From Spongilla lacustris (lineage: Eukaryota; Porifera; Demospongiae; Spongillida; Spongillidae): 64,000 nucleotides of DNA. Positions 25,051 through 37,262 of the stretch are shown here, piece by piece. The position numbers and the translations under genes are program-made. The stretch's first letter is position 1, and each line of letters opens with the position of its first letter. The stretch covers positions 7,559,873-7,623,872 of the forward strand of contig OX442429.1 in the NCBI GenBank assembly GCA_949361645.1. Direction: 5' to 3'. The notes below the pieces were generated by a model. That model was given only the letters and a program-made list of their open reading frames with translations, ran no database searches and had not been told where the DNA came from.

Positions 25051-25230
25051 CCTATGAGTGATGAGTCGCAAACTACATGCGAATTCTTATATTATCATAC
25101 ACAGCTGATTTTTTTTTAGCTTAGTGTTTTTGTTTTATTTAAATTTGCAGTCATAGTAACGGTTTAACCGTAACACCTAACCGTATATCTGAAAACTGTA
25201 TAGTATTAAACGTAATTTCACCACGGTCAC
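25051..25230. promoter_or_regulatory. Bidirectional promoter between NSUN7 and TrmH
   Basis: The divergent start codons are 180 bp apart. A 13-bp palindrome ACGGTTTAACCGT lies at 25,159-25,171, followed by another AACCGTA near 25,179. The role is inferred. Confidence 0.6.
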
Positions 25231-25932
25231 ATGGATAAGGTCATACCAGCTTGTATTTCAACTGCCAGAAAATGCAAGATAGATGCCGTGGTTAGCATGA
25301 GGACCAGCCGGATAGCTGTTCTTCTTGAAGACGTCCACGACAGAGGAAATGAGAATGCTATCGTTCGTACAATGGATGCCTTTGGTTTCCAAAATTTGCA
25401 TCTAGTGAAAACAGCTATGAAATCAGGCGAAGCTCGCTACAGTCACAAAATTATACAGCGAACGGACGCGGGTGCTCGCAAATGGATCACTGTCCACAAC
25501 TGGAACTGTGCCGATCAGTGTGTAGCGCATCTGCGCTCCCAAGGGTACAAGATTGGCGCCGCTTACCCAGGCTCTGGCACAGAAATATACCGGGTTAACT
25601 TCAATGACAAGCTTGTACTGGCCTTTGGCAACGAACAGGTTGGAATATCGCAGAAGCTAGCGCAACTCTCCGATTTCAACTTTTCAATACCAATGTGCGG
25701 ATTTGTGCAGAGCTTGAATGTGTCTGTCTCCGTTGCCGTAACGCTGTATCAAGCGTTCGCTCAGCGAATGGACACGGTGAGACCCGCCCTCCTTGGGAGA
25801 GTAACATCATCCTTCATTCTGTGTTAGTACCACAGTAACGGTCTCACCGAAGAAGAGAGCATGGAGCTAGCACAACGATTTTACCATTTAGCTGTGGGGG
25901 CAGAATCTGAAGCTAAGGTGAATACAAGCTGA
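25231..25932 (+). CDS. TrmH-type tRNA (guanosine-2'-O)-methyltransferase, SPOUT family
   Basis: Two exons (25231-25776, 25828-25932; 51-bp intron) give 216 codons plus stop. The order of SPOUT motifs is that of bacterial TrmH. Motif 1 is LLEDVHDRGNENAIVRT with the conserved Asn and Arg46. Motif 2 is VLAFGNEQVGIS. Motif 3 is IPMCGFVQSLNVSVSVAVTL, which forms the knotted AdoMet site. The family methylates ribose of G18 in tRNA. The single-domain form is typical of bacteria and plastid lineages; the well-known animal G18 enzyme, TARBP1, carries its SpoU domain at the end of a very long protein. The spliceosomal intron and the shared promoter with NSUN7 show it is a resident nuclear gene, not contamination. 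A start at 25231 is the first in-frame ATG. Organelle targeting cannot be decided. Confidence 0.9.
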
Positions 25933-26712
25933 TTTAGTCATGCGGCCATCTCCTGTTGTGGCTATGGAAGGACTTCTTTTGTTAGGTTGTATTGTATAGT
26001 GTGTGAAGGTTTAAGTGAAATTGTATGACCTTTATTACTGACTTGTTACATCACTTCACGTCAGCCCACCACCCCCACCCAAGCTCCATACAAGGTGCAC
26101 AACTGAATAACAGTTGTGGGTTTCTTGTAAGTGGGAGGGGTGGGATGCGTTGTGACAGATGTGGATGACAAATGCTACCAATGTTAGACAATTTGCACCA
26201 ACATTGGAATGAGGGGGGAGAATCTCACAAAGGATGCAGGCTCATGCAGAAGTATGTGTACCAGCCCCCTCCTGATAAAATGCACCATGTTAAGGAGGCT
26301 TGCTTCACTACATTCCCTGTTGCATAAAATCTGCCAACTAATTTCCTGTCTTGATGAAGTGAGATTCATTACTATGTTCTAGTCACAAGGTTGTGGGCAA
26401 TCCTCTCAACAAAACCCTAAAGGCTTGTGGCACCTTTTGATGGATAATCCTTTCATCCATTCTCTCTTCACTACTGACATCAAAGTAGATTCAAAAAAGC
26501 ACTTTCCCTTTCATACCTACTATCCTATTAGCAACAGACCTGACACAATGGTCTGAAGCTTGGTACATTAATCCATAAAAATCTGATTAATGCAGCCCAC
26601 CAATGCTATCAAAATTGATACATATATAATACTACAGAGCAATACCTTTGTTCTAAATAAAGGGACACACTGAGGTAGCACCGAGCATAACAGACAGAGT
26701 CTCTGAAAGATT
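25933..26712. other. Tail-to-tail intergenic region, no gene seen
   Basis: Contains the two 3' UTRs of TrmH (+) and V-ATPase c (-). An AATAAA-type signal for the minus gene could be the ttttatt-like sequence near 26,650-26,660. Nothing else recognised. Confidence 0.6.
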
Positions 26713-27484
26713 TTATGCTGATGCGACAAGGACCAGGGCAACGATCAGGCCATACAGACCCAGCACTTCAGCGAAGATGAGAATAAGGATCATCCCTACG
26801 AACAAGCGTGGTTGTTGGGCAGTCCCTCTGACACCAGCATCACCAACAATGCCAATCGCAAAGCCAGCTGCCAGTCCACTGAAACCCACAGCCAGACCAC
26901 CTCCAAGTTGCTTGAAAGAGCTGATGGGAAGTGGTCATTGATCAAAACTTAAAATTGTTATATTTAACAACTTACCTAGTGAGTGTAATATCGGCTTGGG
27001 CTGTGAAGGGAACGAAGGGAACAATCAATAGGTGTTGAGTACTTATCGCTAATTTGCGTTTAGTGGACAGGCACTGCACGAAAAGCACACACACCCCCCC
27101 CCCCCTTTCCCTGGCTTGGACGCACGGACAAACCCGACTTAACGCACCTCTTGATGCTATCAGTACAGCCACGACTAGTCCATAAATGGCAATGATACCC
27201 GCCATGACGACTGGAATGACCGACTTCATGATAAGGTCTGGTCTCATCACACCCATTGCTGCGATACCAGTACCGCTCTTTGCTGTTCCATATGCGGCGC
27301 CGAGTGCTGCTCATGACAGAGAAACAAACACAACAGGGTGTATTGTAAAAAACTACGGCAGTAACACACAAAACCACACACCCTAAGCGACATTAGCGGC
27401 CACATTACCTGTGAAAATCATGGCAGATGAAGCACCCATTATTCCAAAGAAGGAGGCGTAGACGGGGCTGGCGGCGGTTGACAT
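26713..27484 (-). CDS. ATP6V0C: V-type proton ATPase 16-kDa proteolipid subunit c (copy 1)
   Basis: Four exons (27484-27409, 27306-27148, 27000-26976, 26920-26713) give 155 residues, the usual length. Four membrane segments are evident: [34 protein letters not shown], the [18 protein letters not shown] segment and the last one. The proton-carrying Glu138 lies in [32 protein letters not shown] and [11 protein letters not shown] loops are canonical. It forms the rotor ring of the V0 sector that acidifies endomembrane compartments. Exon lengths (159, 25, 208) and intron phases are identical to those of the second copy at 36,918. It is head-to-head with centrin. Confidence 0.96.
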
Positions 27485-27635
27485 TCTTGACGGTGGTCTG
27501 CTCGCACTAGTAATACGAAGAATAACCAAACTCAACAACAGTCAGCACTAAAAGAATCAGGGGCGAGGGTCATGTGATCATAGTGCGCATGCGCAACCTT
27601 TAACTGGAGAGCACCACAAACAAAATTGCATCACC
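27485..27635. promoter_or_regulatory. Bidirectional promoter between V-ATPase c and centrin with NRF1- and M-box-like sites
   Basis: The spacer is 151 bp. It has a perfect TGCGCATGCGCA palindrome (27584-27595), the NRF-1 consensus. TCATGTGA (27570-27577) matches the MITF/TFE M-box core and is one base from the CLEAR core TCACGTGA. MiT/TFE factors activate V-ATPase genes in vertebrates; whether this holds here is inference. Confidence 0.65.
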
Positions 27636-29668
<2,033 letters not shown>

Positions 29669-29828
29669 CTTGCCAGCAGGTCATTTTAAAAACATAACGA
29701 TACCCCAAAGTGCTTTGTGTGTTTGTGTCCATTGTTGTTGCTTTGTGCTCCGAATTTATTTGTCACATAGAGAGTCATGGGTGGGACAGGTTTGTGTGCC
29801 TATTGAGTTTGAGGTTTTTAGCCACCTA

Positions 29829-31362
29829 CAGTGGAAACCATCACACTTGCTCCTATAATTTTTTTGTACTTTTATTTTGTTCACTTGATTATATTTCAAT
29901 AACAATGAGCTCAAATGGAAATCTGACAACGTAGGTATAGTGTAAAACTATTTTTCAATATATACTGAAAGTTAAAAAGCATCACGTGACTATTTACTTT
30001 TGTTATTAACACTTGTTGTGACCCCAGTACAAAAAAAATTGTGGGCATAATTCCTCCTCCTGTAGGCAATAGATCTTAACCATATTCGCAATATATCTAA
30101 AGAACAAGCATTAGCAACCTTTGGCCGAGTCGGTTTTTAAGTCCGGTAAATAGTTACGGTATTATCGAGCTAGATATGCGTTTTTAGCTCGTAAAAGCTT
30201 AGCGATGCTATTTCGTAGTACGCTCTCACTCGACTGATATATTTCGTTTCCGAGTCGTCACATGTTAGATCTATCGCGAAATCGTACTTGGGAGGCAATA
30301 GACCCTCCTTTGCCGTTAAAAAAGTGCCATCAGAGCTGAGTACCTGAAAACCTCCGCCATTTCGCGATGAATAGCATTTGAAACGTCATCATTGCGACAT
30401 TTTGTATCATGAATATATTTATAAGTGACGTATCGGCAGGGATAATACGAATGATTGCGAAAACGGTTTTTAACCTAATGATGCTGCATCTTACAGCCAC
30501 TCACGACGAACGTCTAGTAAATCAGTAGCATCAAATTGGGAAGCTTTCCGTGCCATCAAGGCATTCGCAAGGCTAGCGTTCTATCACCCAAAGCTTCGAA
30601 TCCTTGATGGCAGCTTCTAAATAGCTAATTGCGTCCGCTTCGCTTCCAGCTTTAGAGTTGCCTCTGACGTTCGTCGTGAGTGGCTGCAAGATGTAGCATC
30701 GTTAGGTTAAGAACCGTTTCGCAATCTTCATTGACAGCACTTGCATCCATCCTGCCGTACGTCACATTATAAATATATTCATGATACAAAATGACGCAAT
30801 GATGACGTTTCAAATGCTATTCATCGCGAAATGGCGGAGGTTTTCAGGTACTCAGCTCTGATGGCACTTTTTTAACGGCAAAGGAGGGTCTATTGCCTCC
30901 CAAGTACGATTTCGCGATAGATCTAACATGTGACGACTCGGAAACGAAATATATCAGTCCAGTGAGAGCGTACTACGAAATAGCATCGCTAAGCTTTTAC
31001 GAGCTAAAAACGCATATCTAGCTCGATAATACCGTAACTATTTACCGGACTTAAAAACCGACTCGGCCAAAGGTTGCTAATGCTTGTTCTTTAGATATAT
31101 TGCGAATATGGTTAAGATCTATTGTCTACAGGAGGAGGAATTATGCCCACAATTTTTTTTGTACTGGGGTCACAACAAGTGGTAATAACAAAAGTAAATA
31201 GTCACGTGATGCTTTTTAACTTTCAGTATATATTGAAAAATAGTTTTACACTATACCTACGTTGTCAGATTTCCATTTGAGCCAATTGTTATTGAAATAT
31301 AATCAAGTGAACAAAATAAAAGTACAAAAAAATTATAGGAGCAAGTGTGATGGTTTCCACTG
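29829..31362. mobile_element. 1.53-kb foldback element with about 690-bp inverted arms and TA flanks
   Basis: The left arm (29829-30514) and right arm (30666-31362) are near-identical inverted copies around a 150-bp unrelated spacer. Ends read CAGTGGAAACC... and ...GGTTTCCACTG, both flanked by TA, the signature of Tc1/mariner-type insertion. No transposase frame is visible. It starts 160 bp after the centrin stop. A TATAGTGTAAAAC-rich segment and a full palindromic fold would form a very long hairpin. Confidence 0.93.
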
Positions 31363-32034
31363 TACAGGTTTTATTTTAAATTACTTGAGTAGTCCAATTG
31401 TCTTCCTTTCAGTGTACAGACCACATGATGCATTCATGCACCACCACCACATGATGCATTCATGCAAACACAAGCAACATCCAATTATCTCTTTCACAGT
31501 AAGTGTGTACATGACGCATTCAGCACACGTGCTTATAATAATCCCTACGTGAATCGAACGAAATACGGAGCTATACATAAAAAGGACCCGTTCTAAAAAG
31601 GAATATTAATCACAAAATACCCGCAGCCGCCCGCTACATGTACTGGCTACTGCTGTGATACGTGAACCCACGCGTGCGGCTGCAAGACTTAGAGATTTAG
31701 GGAGAGGGTTCACCGTACGTGCATAAGGCCTGTTGCTAAACAAGGTAAGATAACTGGTGTTATTAAAAATGTTTTTGTAGTGACAAAGAACGCAATACTA
31801 GTGATATTGCACATTTTGGTGTGTGTGGGTGTGTGTGTCTTACACCAGCACAGAACGACATCGGAATGTTGTTCTATAGCATCTGGCGGTTAAGTAGATT
31901 ACATTATTTGTATATGTGTTGGTTGGTGGGTTATCGCGCAATGAGACAATATATGTATACCGGGAAATGGGAAGTGAATGACACCATGCTCAACTTCCCT
32001 CACCCTTTCGTCATAAGCTAATGTTTCATACTGG

Positions 32035-32131
32035 GCTATTCCATTATATAAGTATGCACCCCTACAGATGACAATAAATGGTGTCCAGGGGGTACTAATG
32101 TGTCCTGGGGGTGGTCATTTAAATGCCTGTC

Positions 32132-32165
<34 letters not shown>

Positions 32166-32274
32166 CAGAAGGCATAATAGAAGCTTGTCCAGGGGGGAGT
32201 GGAACAACATACAAGCTTGTCCAGGGGGCATTTACAAGTCTGTCCTGGGGGGGGGAATGTTTATAGCCCAATGC
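32035..32274. mobile_element. GC-rich TIR element, copy 1 (ends TGGGCTATTCCA)
   Basis: Left end tgggctattccatta, right end ttatagccca. The interior has variants of gtccaggggg and aagcttgtccaggggg and a 28-base G run. The interior is the reverse complement of the copies near 51,575 and 61,084. Confidence 0.75.
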
Positions 32275-33554
32275 AGGCACCCTCACCAGAGATCTTATAT
32301 AGATATGATCTCTGCCCTCACTGCCTGTGAATATCTAACATGGCAGAGGAGGCACACCTTGATGTGGTGGTGGCTGGCCCATAACACACCTCTCAGAACC
32401 AGTGGTACTCTGAGCAAGAGAGAGAGAGAGAGAGCTGTGATAAGGCTAATGCCTGCTTCATTCATGCTGCCTTTTTTTTTTCCTTCACAAGCACACAGGT
32501 TTTAGATGGATTGGGAAAGTATCCATAAGTAGGGCCAACCTGGGACACAACCCTGTCCCACAACGACCTGAAGGCGCAAAACTTACCATGTCATCTACGT
32601 ACCATGCCTGTTGAATGAAGGGTTGTCTTGTTAGATTGATAGGTACGATACTGTTTCCCTAACGACCATCATATAGAAGTGCAGAGACGTGTTTCTGAGT
32701 GTGTGAGTCATAAAAGGTGGCTGAAATATAAAAATATGTCACAGCTATATGTGGTGGAATATATATGAGCTACAATCAATCTTGAGAACGAAAGACTGCA
32801 CAATGTAGTCTCTCCCCAGATCCATATGTACATAAGTATCTATGTTTGGGTCTGGGGACGAGACCAATGTTTCAACATGTCATTAGATCAGCATTCACTT
32901 TTTTTAACAATATGTACATGTGACCGTGAGACCCATCATAAAGTTTTCTCATAGCCATGTGGCATGCAAAACAATGTGATGTTGGAGCGTCACCAGAGTA
33001 TCCCAGATATTAAGTTCTGATTATGAACATTTATATATTTTATGCGGTACTCCTCGTTAATAGTGCTGCACTCACTTCATTGGTCGTCCAAGAGCACAAA
33101 ATTTATTAACCTGAGGTATTATGACTCCTGTCGTTCGGTTGGATCATATGTATGCATAACAGCGCATTCAGACAATAATGCTATAGGATTTGTGGTCTAC
33201 ATCTACCATTTCCAGCATTAAATGAAACAGTAACAGAATGGGCAGGGTGGTGGTTTATTTTCAAGGCATGACAGCACCCAACATGATCAAAGAGATAAGT
33301 ACAACATCAAAGTCCTGTTGTGGCATTTACCATTTTGTGTGCACACAAATGTGCTGAGTGTCCATGTTAATTGTGTTATGCTAGAGTGTCATGGGAGGGC
33401 ATTCCAACAGGAGCACCCTCCCATCTAAATGCATCTTTACATTGGAACACCCTTGCATTATGCACCATCTTTGTGTTGGAACACCCTCCTGTATGATATA
33501 CCGGCCATATTGAAACATCCTTCCCATTTAAAGAGCGGGCATTAAATGGGAAGG

Positions 33555-33690
33555 TGTTCCAACATAAGGATGGAATAACAGGGTGTTCCAACATAAGGAT
33601 GGAATAACAGGGTGTTCCAACATAAGGATGGAATAACAGGGTGTTCCAACATAAGGATGGAATAACAGGGTGTTCCAACATAATAATGGG
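33555..33690. repeat. 29-bp tandem repeat, about five copies
   Basis: Repeats of ataaggatggaataacaggg plus tgttccaac. Confidence 0.93.
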
Positions 33691-34054
33691 CATTAAATGG
33701 GAGTGTATTTACAACATAATGATGATGAATTTAAATGGGATGCTAATGCAAGTATGAGAAATACTTTTTACATATAGTATAGCTTGTATCTCACATACCA
33801 ACTGTGCAGCACGCTGTGCCATATTTTCCAAAACGTGCAGTACTTGTGTGGCACAGGCCAGGAGGTATGTTGAGCCACTCGAGCTTAAGTCCTAGAAAAA
33901 TCCTTTGAGGTGAAGCTTCACTCACACATTTCTTCAGTTTTGTGTCAAGAGATATATTGTAAATATACTTTACTTGACTCTTCAGCACCTAATCCTTTCT
34001 ACCACTGTTTGATTTTTTCCAACGTATACTTTCCTCCCATCCCTCCCCTTCCAG

Positions 34055-34116
34055 TGACCTCTAAATACAGCCACCTGTCAGGCTCCAGGGCCCTGCAGAG
34101 GTTGTCTGACAGCATG
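34055..34116 (+). other. Exon-like segment, unidentified
   Basis: A strong polypyrimidine tract ending ccccttccag precedes 62 bp that read TSKYSHLSGSRALQRLSDSM in phase, followed by a gtatgg donor. No neighbouring exon could be linked, so a gene is not claimed. Confidence 0.3.
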
Positions 34117-34724
34117 GTATGGGTTCTCAGTTATGTCATCCACAATGTACAAACTTGGTGAGGTGGGAGGGGTATCTCATGGTCACAAGTGTAGTTCATG
34201 CAATGGATGTGGTTATGGCATCTTCCAACTTGATTCCCAGGCCTTTTGATACCAGCAAACTTTCGACTGTCAATGTACTTATGCATCAAAAGGGACACGA
34301 TGCCTTCACCTACATGTGCTAGGTTTTTTTTTTTTGTATAGCACAAAGTAAGGTGCCAAAGGTGCCTCATTCACAAAGTGGACTGCGGACACATGTGATT
34401 CAATTTTCGGTACTGTCATGTTTTATGGGGTCATTTTGCAATGTCAGGAGTGCTAAAAGGGTGTTGCTTGAAACCAGATTTGGATTCCAGGCGGGGTCAG
34501 GAGCATGCTTCATGCACAACAAACCATATTTCTGTGTGCCATTGGTACATGTGTTTAGCATCCAATTGTCTTTCATTCTTAGGGTGTGAGTTTTGGGTTT
34601 TCCAAGTTGGGATGTTGGCACTAAGAGGTGATGATATAGATTGTCTGTTTAGGAATTTTATTTTTTAACATGTGTGGTACTATTTTGTAGTGAAACCTTC
34701 TGCTACTTAGGGCCATATCACTGG

Positions 34725-34935
34725 TTCCTAGGAGGTCCTGGGGCCATATCACTGGTAGGAGGTCCTGGGGCCATATCACTGGTAGGAGGTCCTGGGGCCA
34801 TATCACTGGTAGGAGGTCCTGGGGCCATATCACTGGTAGGAGGTCCTGGGGCCATATCACTGGTAGGAGGTCCTGGGGCCATATCACTGGTAGGAGGTCC
34901 TGGGGCCATATCACTGGTAGGAGGTCCTGGGGCCG
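34725..34935. repeat. 27-bp minisatellite, eight copies
   Basis: Units of ggtcctggggccatatcact plus ggtagga. Confidence 0.95.
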
Positions 34936-34944
34936 TATCATGTG

Positions 34945-35505
34945 TATGCAAAGGGGTCCTGTGTATGCAGAGGGGCCCTGTGTATGCAGAGGGGTCCTGT
35001 GTATGCAGAGGGGCCCTATGTATGCAGAGGGGCCCTGTGTATGCAGAGGGGTCCTGTGTATGCAGAGGGGCCCTGTGTATGCAGAGGGGCCCTGTGTATG
35101 CAGAGGGGTCCTGTGTATGCAGAGGGGCCCTGTGTATGCAGAGGGGTCCTGTGTATGCAGAGGGGCCCTGTGTATGCAGAGGGGTCCTGTGTATGCAGAG
35201 GGGTCCTGTGTATGCAGAGGGGCCCTGTGTATGCAGAGGGGCCCTGTGTATGCAGAGGGGCCCTGTGTATGCAGAGGGGTCCTGTGTATGCAGAGGGGTC
35301 CTGTGTATGCAGAGGGGTCCTGTGTATGCAGAGGGGCCCTGTGTATGCAGAGGGGCCCTGTGTATGCAGAGGGGCCCTGTGTATGCAGAGGGGCCCTGTG
35401 TATGCAGAGGGGCCCTGTGTATGCAGAGGGGCCCTGTGTATGCAGAGGGGCCCTGTGTATGCAGAGGGGCCCTGTGTATGCAGAGGGGCCCTGTGTATGC
35501 AAAGT
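34945..35505. repeat. 19-bp minisatellite, about 29 copies
   Basis: Units of gtgtatgcagaggggccct, with a ggggtcct variant interspersed. Since three units make 57 bp, all three plus-strand frames and some minus frames stay open, giving false ORFs of nearly 300 codons. Confidence 0.96.
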
Positions 35506-35931
35506 GGTCACAGAATGTGAAAACAAGCCATAACAACATGTCTTTCTTTTGATTGTAACTTGTGTGATGTGGAGTTGCTACAATCATATTGTCTGCTAAC
35601 AGTACTGGGCTCTTGGATCAAATTTTGGTTCATTTTACTAAGCAGAAAGGGATATTAAATGTACAGCAGACATGTTGGCTAGCCAAAGGGATCGCTGGAC
35701 TGAGAAGAGTTCATTGCAAACATGTAGTATCACACAGTTTGAGCAGTGTAATAATATATCCCCACAGGTTCCCCCCCCCCCCTCCCCCCCCCCCTTGGTA
35801 AATATAGGTACAAAGGAACACACATGACCTAGACTATCGTAATACACCAGCCTACCAAGAAGACTGAAGATGTTATGTACACTTTGCACCTTCATACACA
35901 ACCAACCTAATCAATAGGGTGAATGCACCTA

Positions 35932-36170
35932 AACATTAACCCCATGTCTCCTAACCATTAACCCCATGTCTCCTAACCATTAACCCCATGTCTCCTAACC
36001 ATTAACCCCATGTCTCCTAACCATTAACCCCATGTCTCCTAACCATTAACCCCATGTCTCCTAACCATTAACACCATGTCTTCTAACCATTAACCATTAA
36101 CCCCATGTCTCCTAACCATTAAACCCATGTCATTAACCCCATGTCTCCTAAACCATTAACCCCAGGATAC
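35932..36170. repeat. 21-bp minisatellite
   Basis: About ten copies of ctaaccattaaccccatgtct with small length variants at the 3' side. Confidence 0.94.
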
Positions 36171-36499
36171 CTTGTGATCACCAAAGATATAAAACTGAAG
36201 TTGACAAAATCCACAAAGTGGCTAGCCATACACCCTTTAATGGCTGCAAAGGGCTAGGACCAAAGGAATGTCATTTAGAACGGAATGGTTACTGTGTTGT
36301 GAATTCCATTATACAAATTAGCACCACACCACCCACTTCCAATACATGTATGATGTAATAATCCTTCTGGTCTTATTGACCAACACATAAAATTAACTGT
36401 ATAGTAACATAATTATGGTTCCAGATGTAATATTATACCGTGTTTACTAACACATGGGAGCCTGATGAGAGCATTGCCCTCATTTTGGTGGGGAGGAGG

Positions 36500-36660
36500 G
36501 GGGTGGGGGGAGTGCCACTGCTTCTGATGTCTTGCAGTTGTTGCCACAGCTGCTCCCACTTGGGTCCTCTTCCTCCCCATTCAGGATTCTCCTCAGTGTT
36601 CTGCAGCCATCAACAGTGTTGAACTTTTTCAGCTGTCGATATGGAACGGTCTCCTTTCTG
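36500..36660 (-). other. Possible coding exon head-to-head with V-ATPase c copy 2
   Basis: The minus strand reads ETVPYRQLKKFNTVDGCRT then LRRILNGEEEDPSGSSCG with a balanced composition, after a gggtgcag acceptor-like site. It would fit the head-to-head arrangement seen elsewhere. I do not recognise the family and found no further exons. Confidence 0.35.
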
Positions 36661-36748
36661 CACCCCATTGACACGATCTCTAGCGCCCCGCATACCAAAC
36701 CATAGGTTAAAGACCCTACGGAACGTCAAGGTCTTTACATGTCAACGA

Positions 36749-36754
36749 CACGTG
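36749..36754. promoter_or_regulatory. E-box CACGTG upstream of V-ATPase c copy 2
   Basis: CACGTG within gacacgtggg, 163 bp before the start codon. Possible MiT/TFE or Myc/USF site by analogy with the M-box near copy 1. Confidence 0.4.
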
Positions 36755-36917
36755 GGTTAATTTCCGCGCACCAATCGAATTACGAAGCAATGGGCCCGAT
36801 TCCCGTTCTGTGGTACTGACACGCCACCTGGCACATGACTACTATTATTATTAGTACGACTCATGTTATAGTAGCACGGCAGGCCAGGCACATACAGGCT
36901 AGTGTTGGTATCGAAAG

Positions 36918-37220
36918 ATGAGCGCACCTGCATACTCCTCGTTTTTCGGCGTCATGGGGGCTACTACGGCCATGATTTTCTGCTGTAAGTTTGCTGCCTG
37001 GGATACGATACATTTTATACATACGTACCGACTTTATTGGCTAATAGCTATGGGGGCCGCTTATGGAACTGCGAAAAGTGCCCTTGGTATGGTAGCAATG
37101 GGTGTGAGCAAGCCGAACCTCATCATGAAGGCAATTATTCCGGCGGTCATGGCCGGCATTAGAGCAATTTACGGACTGGTTGTAGCTGTGCTGATAGCAG
37201 CGAAAAGTACGTTATCATGC

Positions 37221-37262
<42 letters not shown>

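Larger units (their letters stand above)
31363..36917. other. 5.5-kb region without a recognised gene
   Basis: Holds a TIR element, five minisatellites and two exon-like segments listed separately. The sequence 31,727-31,744 (ending aaacaag|gtaag) resembles a 5' UTR exon donor, and acag at 31,850 a following acceptor, but no protein could be assembled on either strand. Confidence 0.5.

Noticed and set aside
34674..35587. Overlapping ORFs of 190-300 codons on both strands
   Set aside because: They are read-through of 27-bp and 19-bp minisatellites; three 19-bp units make 57 bp, so frames stay open without coding.
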